Source of the DNA: Ancylobacter sp. TS-1
Lineage (GTDB): Bacteria; Pseudomonadota; Alphaproteobacteria; Rhizobiales; Xanthobacteraceae
Assembly: GCF_009223885.1 (NCBI RefSeq)
Contig: NZ_CP045144.1
Location: 3,088,001-3,152,000, forward strand
Length of the DNA stretch: 64,000 nucleotides
Reading direction: 5' to 3'
Positions 17,425-26,761 of the stretch are shown in pieces. The translations under genes were made by a program, and so were the position numbers. Each line of letters starts with the position of its first letter. Position 1 is the first letter of the stretch. The notes beneath the pieces are model-generated. The model made no database searches. It was not told the DNA's origin and worked only from the letters and a program-made list of their open reading frames with translations.

Positions 17425-20400
17425 ATGACAATCTTTGCCAGCCTGCATCATGTCACGGCCTACAAGTACGACCGTCCGGTCGCGCTGGGGCCCCAGATCA
17501 TCAGGCTGCGTCCGGCGCCGCACTGCCGGACCCCGGTGAAGAGCTACTCGCTCAAGGTCACGCCCTCGAACCATTTCGTGAACTGGCAGCAGGACCCGTT
17601 CGGCAACTGGATGGCGCGCTTCGTCTTCCCGGAGAAGACGACGGAGTTCCGGGTCGAGGTCGACCTCATCGCCGACATGACGGTCTACAACCCGTTCGAC
17701 TTCTTCATCGAGGAATTCGCCGAGACGCTGCCCTTCGCCTATCCCACCGGGCTCGCCAAGGAACTCGTGCCCTATCTGGAGACGGAGGAGGGCGGCCCGC
17801 TGCTCGACGCCTTCGTCGAGGAGGTCCGCCCGGCCGACGGCGCCAAGACCATCGACTACCTCGTCAGCCTCAACCAGACCCTCCAGCAGCGCGTCGGCTA
17901 CCTCATCCGCATGGAACCGGGCGTCCAGGCGCCCGACGAGACGCTCTCCCTCGCCTCCGGCTCCTGCCGCGATTCCGGCTGGCTGCTGGTGCAGGTCCTG
18001 CGCCGGCTCGGCCTCGCCGCGCGCTTCGTGTCCGGTTACCTCATCCAGCTCAAGCCCGACGTGAAGGCGCTCGACGGCCCGGCCGGCACCGATGTCGACT
18101 TCACCGACCTGCACGCCTGGTGCGAGGTCTATCTGCCCGGCGCCGGCTGGGTCGGGCTCGACCCCACCTCCGGCCTGCTGTGCGGCGAAAGCCACCTGCC
18201 GCTCTGCGCCACGCCCAATCCCGCCTCGGCGGCGCCGATCTCCGGCGGCTTCTCGGCGGAGGAGGGGACCAAGACCAGCTTCGACTTCGACATGCGCGTG
18301 ACCCGCGTCGCCGAGAAGCCGCGCGTGACGCTGCCCTTCTCCGACGAGGCCTGGGCGGCGCTCGACGCGCTCGGCGACCGGGTGGACGCCGACCTTGCGG
18401 CGCAGGACGTGCGCCTCACCATGGGCGGCGAGCCGACCTTCATCTCCATCGACGACTATCAGGGCGCGGAGTGGAACACCTCCGCCGTCGGCCCCACCAA
18501 GCGCATCCGCGCCGACGACCTGATCCGCCGCCTGCGCCGTCGCTTCGCCCCCGGCGGCATGATGCATTACGGCCAGGGCAAGTGGTATCCGGGCGAGAGC
18601 CTGCCGCGCTGGACCTTCTCGCTCTACTGGCGCAAGGACGGCAAGCCGATCTGGCGCGACCCCGAGCTGATCGCCTCCGAGGGGCTGACCAGCGCGACCA
18701 CCGAGGATGCGCGGGTTCTCACCGAGGGGCTGGCCGACCGCCTCGGCGTCGGCGCCGGCTTCGTCGCGCCCGCCTTCGAGGATCCCGCCTACTGGATTCT
18801 CAAGGAAGGCGATCTGCCCGAGAATGTCGATCCGCTGAATTCCAAGCTCGAGGATCCCGAGGCGCGCTCGCGCATGGCGCGGGTGTTCGAGCGCGGGCTC
18901 GGCCGGGCGAGCGGCTACGTGCTGCCGGTCCAGCGCTGGCAGGCGCGCTCCTCGCGCGGCTGGGTCAGCGAGAAGTGGCAGTTCCGGCGCGGCAAGCTGT
19001 TCCTGGTGCCGGGCGATTCCCCGGTCGGGTTCCGTCTGCCGCTCGCCAGCCTGCCCTGGGTGCCGCCGGCCGCCTACCCGTACGTGAATCCCGCCGATCC
19101 GATGACGATCTCCGGTGACCTGCCGGACGCGGAGGCGCTGCACCAGCTCTACCGCCGGACCTCGGTGGACGATGACAGCCAGCAGCGCGTCGACCAAGTG
19201 CTCACCGGCACCGGCTCGGTGCGCACCGCCCTCGTCATCGAACCCCGCAACGGCCGGCTGTGCGTCTTCATGCCGCCGACCGAGCGGCTGGAGGACTATC
19301 TGGAACTGCTGGCGGCCATCGAGGTGACGGCCTCCGAGCTCAAGCTGCCGGTACATATCGAGGGCTACACCCCGCCGGTCGATCCGCGCCTCAACGTCAT
19401 CCGCGTCGCGCCGGACCCGGGCGTCATCGAGGTCAATGTCCATCCGGCCTCGAACTGGAAGACCTGCGTCGAGATCACCCGCGACCTGTACGAGGAGGCC
19501 CGGCTTTCACGCCTCGGCACCGAGAAGTTCATGGTCGACGGGCGCCACACCGGCACGGGTGGCGGCAATCATGTGGTGGTCGGCGGCGCGGCGCCGGCCG
19601 ACAGTCCGTTCCTGCGGCGCCCGGATCTGCTCAAGAGCCTGATCACCTACTGGCAGCGCCATCCCTCGCTGTCCTACATGTTCTCGGGCCTGTTCATCGG
19701 CCCGACCAGCCAGGCGCCGCGCATCGACGAGGCCCGGCACGACAGCCTCTATGAGCTGGAAATCGCCATGGCCAACGTGCCCGCCCCCGGCAAGGGGCAG
19801 GCGCCGCCGCCCTGGCTGGTGGACCGGCTGTTCCGCAACCTGCTCACCGACGTCACCGGCAACACGCACCGCTCGGAAATCTGCATCGACAAGCTGTTCT
19901 CGCCGGACGGGCCGACCGGCCGGCTCGGCCTTGTCGAGTTCCGCTCCTTCGAGATGCCGCCGGACTGGCGCATGTCGCTCGCCCAGCAATTGCTGCTGCG
20001 CGCGCTCATCGCCTGGTTCTGGCGCGAGCCGCAGGAGGGGCCGCTCGCCCGCTGGGGCACGGCGCTGGCCGACCGCTTCATGCTGCCCCACTTCGTGTGG
20101 GCCGATTTCATGGACGTGCTGCACGATCTCGGCCGGGCCGGCTACCGCTTCGATCCGATCTGGTTCGAGGCGCAGCGCGAGTTCCGCTTCCCCTATTTCG
20201 GGCAGGTCGAGCATGGCGGCGTGACGCTGGAGCTGCGGCAGGCGCTGGAGCCCTGGCATGTTCTGGGCGAGGAGGGGGCGGCCGGCGGCACGGTGCGCTT
20301 CGTCGATTCGTCGGTGGAGCGGCTTCAGGTCCGCGTCGAGGGGCTGAACCCGATCCGCCACATCGTCGCCTGCAACGGGCGGCGCCTGCCGCTGCTCGGC

Positions 20401-20736
20401 ACCGGCCGCTTCGGCGAGTATGTGGCGGGTGTGCGGTTCAAGGCATGGCAGCCGGCCTCGGGCCTGCACCCGACGATTCCGGTGCACGCGCCGCTCACCT
20501 TCGACATCGTCGATCTGTGGTCGAACCGCTCGCTCGGTGGCTGCGTCTACCATGTGGCGCACCCCGGCGGCCGAAACTACGATACTTTCCCGGTGAATTC
20601 CTACGAAGCGCAGGCAAGGCGTCTGGCGCGCTTCCAGGATTACGGCCACACTCCCGGCTACCTGTTCGTGCCGCCGGAGGAGGCTTCCTCCGAATTCCCG
20701 GCCACGCTGGACCTGCGCCGTCCGGCGCATATCTGA
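17425..20736 (+). CDS. Transglutaminase-like / DUF2126 putative amidoligase fusion
   Basis: A 1103-residue two-part protein. Residues 1-300 are a bacterial transglutaminase-like module (N-terminal beta domain beginning [20 protein letters not shown], then a cysteine-protease-like core) with catalytic triad candidates Cys181 (GSCRDSGW), His230 (DLHAWCEV) and Asp246 (GLDPTSG). The rest is DUF2126, annotated in Pfam as a putative amidoligase related to glutamine-synthetase-like COOH-NH2 ligases; visible motifs are [29 protein letters not shown] and [19 protein letters not shown] 17425 is taken; TTG and GTG just upstream are alternatives. It forms a cluster with the ATP-grasp/alpha-E gene 123 bases downstream and a second transglutaminase. 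The likely activity is formation or cleavage of peptide or isopeptide bonds in an unknown peptide substrate. Confidence 0.88.
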   Translation: MTIFASLHHVTAYKYDRPVALGPQIIRLRPAPHCRTPVKSYSLKVTPSNHFVNWQQDPFGNWMARFVFPEKTTEFRVEVDLIADMTVYNPFDFFIEEFAETLPFAYPTGLAKELVPYLETEEGGPLLDAFVEEVRPADGAKTIDYLVSLNQTLQQRVGYLIRMEPGVQAPDETLSLASGSCRDSGWLLVQVLRRLGLAARFVSGYLIQLKPDVKALDGPAGTDVDFTDLHAWCEVYLPGAGWVGLDPTSGLLCGESHLPLCATPNPASAAPISGGFSAEEGTKTSFDFDMRVTRVAEKPRVTLPFSDEAWAALDALGDRVDADLAAQDVRLTMGGEPTFISIDDYQGAEWNTSAVGPTKRIRADDLIRRLRRRFAPGGMMHYGQGKWYPGESLPRWTFSLYWRKDGKPIWRDPELIASEGLTSATTEDARVLTEGLADRLGVGAGFVAPAFEDPAYWILKEGDLPENVDPLNSKLEDPEARSRMARVFERGLGRASGYVLPVQRWQARSSRGWVSEKWQFRRGKLFLVPGDSPVGFRLPLASLPWVPPAAYPYVNPADPMTISGDLPDAEALHQLYRRTSVDDDSQQRVDQVLTGTGSVRTALVIEPRNGRLCVFMPPTERLEDYLELLAAIEVTASELKLPVHIEGYTPPVDPRLNVIRVAPDPGVIEVNVHPASNWKTCVEITRDLYEEARLSRLGTEKFMVDGRHTGTGGGNHVVVGGAAPADSPFLRRPDLLKSLITYWQRHPSLSYMFSGLFIGPTSQAPRIDEARHDSLYELEIAMANVPAPGKGQAPPPWLVDRLFRNLLTDVTGNTHRSEICIDKLFSPDGPTGRLGLVEFRSFEMPPDWRMSLAQQLLLRALIAWFWREPQEGPLARWGTALADRFMLPHFVWADFMDVLHDLGRAGYRFDPIWFEAQREFRFPYFGQVEHGGVTLELRQALEPWHVLGEEGAAGGTVRFVDSSVERLQVRVEGLNPIRHIVACNGRRLPLLGTGRFGEYVAGVRFKAWQPASGLHPTIPVHAPLTFDIVDLWSNRSLGGCVYHVAHPGGRNYDTFPVNSYEAQARRLARFQDYGHTPGYLFVPPEEASSEFPATLDLRRPAHI

Positions 20737-20859
20737 CGCGCGCCATGGCGATGGGGTGCCATGGGCCGCTGGCCGCGCGGGCGCGTGCCGGCGCGGGGCG
20801 ACAAGCGTCGCGGACAGGCGGGAAGCGTCCTCCATCGTCGGGGGCGCCGAGGGGCATAT

Positions 20860-23373
20860 ATGGCCGGTCGCGGTGAGACGCAGGCCCGTACCCGCCGCTT
20901 CGAGGAAGCGGCGGTCCAGGCTCTGCTTGCGGGTTACAAGCCCTTGCCGGGTGTTCACGACGAACTCGTGGACCCGGAAGGGCGTCCGCGCGCGCATTGG
21001 ACCTCCCTGCTGGTGGCGCTCGCCGAGATGGGAATCGACGAGGTCAACCGCCGCTTTCGCGCCGCTGACCGCCATCTCTACCGCTCCGGCGTGTTCTACC
21101 GTGTCTATGACGATCCCAATGGCGGCGAGCGGCCCTGGCCGATCTCGCACCTTCCCCTCGTCATCGATGCCACCGAATGGCAGGCGCTGGAGCGCGGCCT
21201 GATCCAGCGCGCGCAGATGATGGAGGCGGTGCTCTCCGATCTCTACGGCGCGGGTCATCTGCTGCATTCGGGCGCGCTGCCGGCGGCGGCGGTGGCCGGC
21301 AGCCCGGATTTTCTCCGGCCGATGGTCGGCGTCGATCCGCATGGCGGCAGCTTCCTGCGGATCTATGCCGCCGATATCGGGCGCGGGCCGGACGGGCACT
21401 GGTGGGTGCTGTCCGACCGTACCCAGTCGCCCTCCGGCGCCGGCTACGCGCTGGAGAACCGCCTCGCCATCGCCCGCGCCATGCCGGACCTTGCCCGTTC
21501 GCTGAACGTGCGCCGGCTGGCCGGCTACTTCCAGGCGCTGCGCGCCGGCCTGACCCGGCTCGACCGTTCCGGCGAGGGCCGGGTCGGCCTGCTCACCCCC
21601 GGCCCGCTGAACGAGACCTATTTCGAGCACGCCTATCTCGCCCGCTATCTCGGCTTCGTGCTGCTGGAGGGCGACGATCTCACCGTGCGCGACAACGTGG
21701 TCTATGTGCGCACCGTGGCCGGTCTCAAGCGGGTCGACGTGCTGCTGCGCCGCCTCGATGCCGACTATGCCGACCCGCTGGAGCTGAATCCCGGCTCGCG
21801 GCTCGGCGTGCCGGGGCTGATGCAGGCGGTGCGGGCGGGCGGGGTCTCGCTGGCCAACGCCATCGGCTCGGGCGTGGTCGAGGCGCCGGCCATGATGGGC
21901 TTCCTGCCGCGCCTCGGCGCCCAGGTGCTCGGCGAGGACCTGATCCTGCCCAATGTCGCCACCTGGTGGTGCGGCCAGGAGGCCGAGCGCGAGCGCGTGC
22001 TCGACAGCCTGGACGATCTCGTCATCGCCCCCGCCTTCCGCCGCACCCTGCCGGGGCTGCTGGACGAGGGGGCGGTGATCGGCGCCGATCTCGACCCGGT
22101 GCGCCGCGCCGCCATCGAGGAGGCGATCCGCACCCGCGGCGTCGACATCGTCGGCCAGGAGGCCGTGCGCATGTCGACCATGCCGGTCTGGCGCAACGGC
22201 CGGCTGGAGCCGCGCCCGTTCATCCTGCGCATCTTCGTGGCGGCGACCGAGGCGGGCTGGACGGTGATGCCCGGCGGCTTCTGCCGCGTGTCGGAGAGCC
22301 TCGATCCGCGCGCGGTCAGCATGCAGGGCGGCGGGCGCTCGGCCGATGTGTGGGTGCTCGACCCGGCACCGGTGGAGCAGACGACGCTGCTGCCGGCGCC
22401 CGATCATGTCGAGATCAAGCGCCAGACCGGGCCGCTGCCGAGCCGGGCGGCGGACAATTTCTTCTGGCTCGGCCGCTATGTGGAGCGTGCCGAGTGCACG
22501 CTGCGCCTGCTGCGCACGCTGGCCGGCCGGTTGTCCTCCACCGCCGATGGCGGCGGCGCCTCGGTGCCCAGGCTGCTCGATCTGCTGCAGGAATGGGGCG
22601 CGGCGCCCGACGACGTGACGCGCGTGCGCCCGGTGCGCCACGTTCTGGCCGCCCTCTCGCGCCGCGATCTGCCCGGCGCGCTGCCCAACCTCATCGAATC
22701 CGCGCGCCACACCGCCTCGGTGATCCGCGACCGGCTGTCGCCGGATGCGTGGCGCACGCTTGCCGACCTCGCCCTGATGATGGCCGAGCCGGTGCCGGTG
22801 ACCAGCGCGGAGCCGGACGCCTATGAGCGCACCGACCGCGCTTTGCGCGCGCTTGCCGCTTTTTCGGGCCTCGCCTCGGAGAACATGAACCGGCTGGCCG
22901 GCTGGCACTTCCTCGACCTCGGCCGGCGCATCGAGCGCGCCATCGCCACCTGCCGCTTCTCCCGCACGCTGGTCGGCGAAGCACCGTCCGCCGGCGCGCT
23001 CGACGTGCTTCTGGAGCTGTGCGACAGCCAGATCACCTATCGCTCGCGCTATGTGATGGTCGAGAGCCGCGCGCCGGTGCTCGACCTCGTGCTGCTGGAC
23101 CCGGTCAATCCGCGCTCGCTGGCCTTCCAGATCCAGGCCATCGTCGCCCATATCGAGGCGCTGCCGGGGCATCTGGGCGACGAGCCGCCGCCGCCCGAGG
23201 AACGCCTCGCCGCCCGGCTCGCCGCTTCCATGAAGGCTTTCGGTGCCGCCGAGTTCGACGATGAGCGGCTGTGGGGGGTCGAGACCGAGCTGATGGAGCT
23301 GTCGAACGACGTCGCCGAGCGCTACTTCATCCAGCGCCAGCCGGTGGAGACTCCGTGGGAGCTGCTGGCATGA
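20860..23373 (+). CDS. Circularly permuted ATP-grasp ligase fused to alpha-E domain
   Basis: An 837-residue protein. About residues 1-520 are a circularly permuted type-2 ATP-grasp domain (VFYRVYDDPNGGERPWPISH; GLLTPGPLNETYFEHAYLAR; LRRLDADYADPLELNPGSRL; LPNVATWWCG; QEAVRMSTMPVW), predicted to make peptide bonds with ATP. From about 528 an all-helical alpha-E domain begins with SRAADNFFWLGRYVERAE, normally a separate protein that travels with these ATP-grasps. ATG 20860 is preferred because GAGGGG precedes it and earlier in-frame starts add unconserved Arg-rich residues. Its stop overlaps the start of the transglutaminase gene (ATGA). The fusion supports the proposal that the two domains work as one unit. 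Confidence 0.9.
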   Translation: MAGRGETQARTRRFEEAAVQALLAGYKPLPGVHDELVDPEGRPRAHWTSLLVALAEMGIDEVNRRFRAADRHLYRSGVFYRVYDDPNGGERPWPISHLPLVIDATEWQALERGLIQRAQMMEAVLSDLYGAGHLLHSGALPAAAVAGSPDFLRPMVGVDPHGGSFLRIYAADIGRGPDGHWWVLSDRTQSPSGAGYALENRLAIARAMPDLARSLNVRRLAGYFQALRAGLTRLDRSGEGRVGLLTPGPLNETYFEHAYLARYLGFVLLEGDDLTVRDNVVYVRTVAGLKRVDVLLRRLDADYADPLELNPGSRLGVPGLMQAVRAGGVSLANAIGSGVVEAPAMMGFLPRLGAQVLGEDLILPNVATWWCGQEAERERVLDSLDDLVIAPAFRRTLPGLLDEGAVIGADLDPVRRAAIEEAIRTRGVDIVGQEAVRMSTMPVWRNGRLEPRPFILRIFVAATEAGWTVMPGGFCRVSESLDPRAVSMQGGGRSADVWVLDPAPVEQTTLLPAPDHVEIKRQTGPLPSRAADNFFWLGRYVERAECTLRLLRTLAGRLSSTADGGGASVPRLLDLLQEWGAAPDDVTRVRPVRHVLAALSRRDLPGALPNLIESARHTASVIRDRLSPDAWRTLADLALMMAEPVPVTSAEPDAYERTDRALRALAAFSGLASENMNRLAGWHFLDLGRRIERAIATCRFSRTLVGEAPSAGALDVLLELCDSQITYRSRYVMVESRAPVLDLVLLDPVNPRSLAFQIQAIVAHIEALPGHLGDEPPPPEERLAARLAASMKAFGAAEFDDERLWGVETELMELSNDVAERYFIQRQPVETPWELLA

Positions 23374-24323
23374 AGTACGACATCCATCAGACCACCGCCT
23401 ACAGATACGCTTCGCCAGTGCCGGTGGCGCGCCATGTCGTGCGCATGGTGCCCGTCGACAGGCCGAACCAGCGCGTCGTCTCCAGCCAGTTCTCCGTCGA
23501 GCCCGAGCCGGTCGAGTGGACCGAGACGCGGGACTTCTTCGGCAACAAGGTCGTCCATATCCGCATCGAGACCCCGCACACCAGCTTCACCGTGCACACC
23601 CGCGCGCGGGTCGAGGTGGAGGAGCCGCCGGCGGTCGAGGCCGATTCCGGGCCGAGCTGGGAAGAGGTGCGCGAGGCCGCCGATGAGAGCGCGGACCTGT
23701 CCGGTGGTTCGCCCGCGCATCACCTCTACCCGAGCCCGGCGGTGCCGCTGAGCGAGGCCATCACCCGGTGGGCCGCCGACAGCTTCCCTCCCGGGCGCGC
23801 CATGCTGGCCGGCGCCATCGACCTGATGATCCGGCTGCACGCCGAATTCACCTACGACCCGCGCGCCACCGATGTCTCGACCCCGCCGCTGGAAGCGTTC
23901 GAGATGCGGCGCGGCGTGTGTCAGGATTTCGCGCATATCATGATCGCCGGCATGCGCGGGCTCGGCCTGCCGGCGGCCTATGTCTCAGGCTTCCTGCGCA
24001 CCGAGCCGCCGCCCGGCAAGGAGCGCCTGCAGGGCGCCGACGCCACCCATGCCTGGGTCTCCGTGTGGTGCGGCGAGGAGATCGGCTGGCAGGGGCTCGA
24101 CCCGACCAACGCGCTGATCGTCGCGACCGATCACGTCGTTCTGGCGGTCGGGCGCGACTACACCGATGTCGCGCCCATCGGCGGCGTGGTGTTCGGCTCG
24201 GGCGGGCAGAAGCTGAATGTCGAGGTCGACGTCATCCCCCTGCCGGAACCGCAGGCCGAGGTTCTGCCCGCCGCCGGGCCCCGCCTGTCATCGGCCGCAG
24301 CGGAGGCCGGCAAACCGGCGTGA
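23370..24323 (+). CDS. Transglutaminase-like protein (cluster partner)
   Basis: A 317-residue protein with the N-terminal bacterial transglutaminase beta domain (YDIHQTTAYRYASPVPVARH) and a papain-like core. The catalytic triad candidates are Cys184 (RGVCQDFAHIM), His227 (DATHAWVSVW) and Asp244 (GLDPTNAL). No signal peptide, so cytoplasmic. The ATG overlaps the stop of the ATP-grasp gene. It resembles the N-terminal module of 17425-20736, so the cluster has two related peptidase/transferase cores and two ligase modules. In related clusters such enzymes are proposed to make and trim a small peptide; the substrate is unknown. Confidence 0.9.
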   Translation: MKYDIHQTTAYRYASPVPVARHVVRMVPVDRPNQRVVSSQFSVEPEPVEWTETRDFFGNKVVHIRIETPHTSFTVHTRARVEVEEPPAVEADSGPSWEEVREAADESADLSGGSPAHHLYPSPAVPLSEAITRWAADSFPPGRAMLAGAIDLMIRLHAEFTYDPRATDVSTPPLEAFEMRRGVCQDFAHIMIAGMRGLGLPAAYVSGFLRTEPPPGKERLQGADATHAWVSVWCGEEIGWQGLDPTNALIVATDHVVLAVGRDYTDVAPIGGVVFGSGGQKLNVEVDVIPLPEPQAEVLPAAGPRLSSAAAEAGKPA

Positions 24324-24424
24324 CCGGCGACAGGCCGGCGCGTCCGGGCTAGACAGAACGGCGTGCCGCGCGAATCGCGCGCCCCAAGTCACGCCACCCT
24401 GTCGCACCGCCGAGCGAGCCGGAC

Positions 24425-25789
24425 ATGACCGACGCAGCCCGCCCCCAGACGCCGCCCGCCGGGACGCCCCGGGACGAGGATGACGGCTTCCTCGCCAGCC
24501 TCGCGGTCTATCTGCGTCCCCGCGTCCTCATCGTCATCCTGCTGGGCTTCTCCTCCGGCCTGCCGCTGGCGCTGTCGGGCGCGACGCTGACCATCTGGAT
24601 GGCTGAGGCCAAGGTGAACCTCGCCACCATCGGTCTCTTCGCGCTGGTCGGCGTGCCCTACAATTTCAAGTTCGTCTGGGCGCCGCTGGTCGATGCGCTC
24701 GATGTGCCGCTGCTCGGCCGCTGGCTCGGCCGGCGGCGCGGCTGGCTGGTGTTCACCCAGCTCCTGCTGGCGGTCGCCGTCGTCTGGCTCGGCTTTCAGG
24801 ATCCCGTCGCCGCGCCCTGGCACGTGGCGCTCGGCGCGCTGCTGGTCGCCACCGCCTCGGCGACGCAGGACATCGTGGTCGACGCCTTCCGCGTCGAGAG
24901 CCTGGAGACCCGCGAGCAGGCCGCCGGCATGGCCGGCTATGTCGCCGCCTACCGGGTCGGCATGCTGGCCTCGGGCGCCGGCGTCGTGCTGCTGGTGGCG
25001 TGGTTCGAGGTGCTGGGCACCCCGCGCGCGGATGTGTGGGCCTATGGCTATCTCGCGGCGGCGGCGATGGTCGGCGTCGGCCTGTTCGCGGCGCTGATGG
25101 CGAAGGAGCCGGCGGGCCAGCCGGTGATCCAGCACGAGGAGAACGTGTTCCGCCGCGTCGGCCAGACCGCGGTCGGGGCCTTCGGCGCTTTCCTCACCCG
25201 CAACAACGCCGTGGCGATCCTGCTGTTCGTGGTGCTGTTCAAGTTCTGCGATGCCTTCGCCGGCGCGCTGACCGGCGCCTTCGTCATCGACATCGGCTTC
25301 GACAAGGCGACCTATGCCGGCGTGGTGAAGGGCGTCGGCTTCGCGGCGGCGCTGATCGGCGGGTTCGCCGGCGGGGTGATCGCCCGCGCCCTCCCGCTCT
25401 CCACCGCGCTGTGGGTGGCCGGCATCCTCCAGATGCTGTCCAATCTCGCCTTTTCCTGGCAGGCCTGGATGGGCGTCGACGTGGCGGCGCTGACCGCGAC
25501 GGTCGTGATCGAGAACTTCACCGGCGCCATCGGCACGGTGATCTTTGTCGCCTATATCTCGGCGCTGTGCGGCGACCGCGCGCATACCGCGACGCAATAC
25601 GCGCTGCTCACCGCGCTGGCGGCGGTGGGGCGCACCTTCCTCGCCTCCTCGGCCGGCTTCGTGGCGCAGGAGACGGGGTGGATGGCGTTCTTCGCCGTCA
25701 CCGCGCTCGCCGCCCTGCCGGGGCTGGCGCTGCTGGCATTCTTGCAGGCGAGCGGCCATTTCCGCGAACTGGCGGCGACCAAGGCATAG
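24425..25789 (+). CDS. ampG: AmpG-type MFS permease
   Basis: Inner-membrane major facilitator (454 aa, about 12 hydrophobic segments) of the AmpG family, which imports anhydro-muropeptides released during wall turnover. Typical features are LLGFSSGLPLALSGATLTIWM in TM1, VGVPYNFKFVWAPLVD, DIVVDAFRVESL and the QYALLTALAAVGRTFLAS segment. A cytosolic N-terminus of about 30 residues (Pro/Asp-rich) precedes TM1. It starts 101 bases after the transglutaminase gene in the same direction, so it may be functionally tied to that cluster. Alternatively it is an ordinary recycling permease. Confidence 0.85.
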   Translation: MTDAARPQTPPAGTPRDEDDGFLASLAVYLRPRVLIVILLGFSSGLPLALSGATLTIWMAEAKVNLATIGLFALVGVPYNFKFVWAPLVDALDVPLLGRWLGRRRGWLVFTQLLLAVAVVWLGFQDPVAAPWHVALGALLVATASATQDIVVDAFRVESLETREQAAGMAGYVAAYRVGMLASGAGVVLLVAWFEVLGTPRADVWAYGYLAAAAMVGVGLFAALMAKEPAGQPVIQHEENVFRRVGQTAVGAFGAFLTRNNAVAILLFVVLFKFCDAFAGALTGAFVIDIGFDKATYAGVVKGVGFAAALIGGFAGGVIARALPLSTALWVAGILQMLSNLAFSWQAWMGVDVAALTATVVIENFTGAIGTVIFVAYISALCGDRAHTATQYALLTALAAVGRTFLASSAGFVAQETGWMAFFAVTALAALPGLALLAFLQASGHFRELAATKA

Positions 25790-25800
25790 GGCGCGCCTCC

Positions 25801-25893
25801 TTCGAGGCTCGCTCCGCTCGCACCTCAGGATGACGTTGTTCCTTCGGCAATGTCTTCGTCATGCTGAGGTGCCGCCTTCGGGCCGGCCTCGAA
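25801..25893. repeat. Intergenic palindromic repeat element
   Basis: A nested inverted repeat between ampG and recR. Outer arms TTCGAGGC (25801) and GCCTCGAA (ending 25893); inner 16-base arms GCACCTCAGGATGACG and CGTCATGCTGAGGTGC, one mismatch, at 25820-25835 and 25857-25872. Arms of this wording (CACCTCAGGATGA) occur as dispersed intergenic elements in many Hyphomicrobiales. It lies between convergent genes, where it could form a bidirectional transcript end. Confidence 0.75.
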
Positions 25894-25931
25894 GCACGCA
25901 GAACCGTAGGGCAACCCTCGGGCCGGGCCGC

Positions 25932-26537
25932 TCAGAAGCTGGTGCGCGCGCGGATCGCCGCCGCCAGCGTGCCTTCGTCGAGATAGTCGAGCTCGCCGCC
26001 GACCGGCACGCCATGGGCGAGGCGCGTGACCTTCACGCCGGAATCGCGCAGCAGCTCGGTGACGTAATGCGCGGTGGTTTGGCCGTCGACCGTGGCGCCG
26101 AGGGCCAGCAGCACCTCCTTCACCGCGCCGTCATGGGCGCGCTCGACCAGCGTCTTGAGGTTCAGCTCGTCCGGGCCGATGCCATCGAGCGGGGACAGCG
26201 TGCCGCCCAGCACATGATATTTCGCGTTCAGCGCGCCCGCCCGCTCCAGCGCCCAGAGATCGGCGACATCGGCGACGACGATGAGCAGCGTCGGATCGCG
26301 CGTCTCGTCGATGCAGACCGAGCAGGGATCGCGAACGTCGATATTGCCGCAGACGCGGCAGGTCGCGATCTTGCCGAGCACGTCCTCGAAGGCCGCGGCC
26401 AGCGGCGCCATCAGCGGCTCGCGCTTCTTGATGAGATGCAGCGCCGCCCGCCGCGCCGAGCGCGGGCCGAGGCCCGGCACCCGGGCAAGCAGCTGGATCA
26501 GGCGTTCGATCTCGGGACCGGCGACAGCGCGGGGCAT
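25932..26537 (-). CDS. recR: Recombination mediator protein RecR
   Basis: RecR (201 aa, usual length) acts with RecO and RecF to load RecA at gaps. In order: a helix-hairpin-helix region ([19 protein letters not shown]), a four-cysteine zinc motif (CRVCGN...CSVC), and the Toprim domain with [15 protein letters not shown] and GIGPDEL. ATG 26537 has GAGGA eight bases upstream. The usual partner genes dnaX and the YbaB nucleoid protein are not immediately upstream in this window, where a transporter lies divergently. Confidence 0.95.
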   Translation of the reverse strand: MPRAVAGPEIERLIQLLARVPGLGPRSARRAALHLIKKREPLMAPLAAAFEDVLGKIATCRVCGNIDVRDPCSVCIDETRDPTLLIVVADVADLWALERAGALNAKYHVLGGTLSPLDGIGPDELNLKTLVERAHDGAVKEVLLALGATVDGQTTAHYVTELLRDSGVKVTRLAHGVPVGGELDYLDEGTLAAAIRARTSF

Positions 26538-26761
26538 GGCATCCTCTTCGCCGGCGGCCGGCGCGGTGCTGCGCGGGCCGGCCGGCTCCCCGCCGGTCTA
26601 GCGCACGTGGCGGCTCCACGCCAAGGCCGGCGCGAAGGGCTGCGAGAGAAGGGGCCGTCGCGGGCGATCACATCGGCGTCCGCGCGGCCGGTTTTGCTCG
26701 ACACCCGGGGAGGGGGTTGCTACCCGGGAATGACAAGAGCGACACCGCCAGGGGAGACACC

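Noticed and set aside
14002..19443. A 1813-codon open frame on the minus strand, opposite the RND pump and transglutaminase genes
   Set aside because: It runs antisense to two clearly real genes; its protein is His/Arg/Glu-rich and repetitive, the usual mirror image of GC3-biased codons.
19507..23172. A 1221-codon minus-strand frame across the amidoligase and ATP-grasp genes
   Set aside because: Antisense shadow of conserved coding sequence with no recognisable domain.
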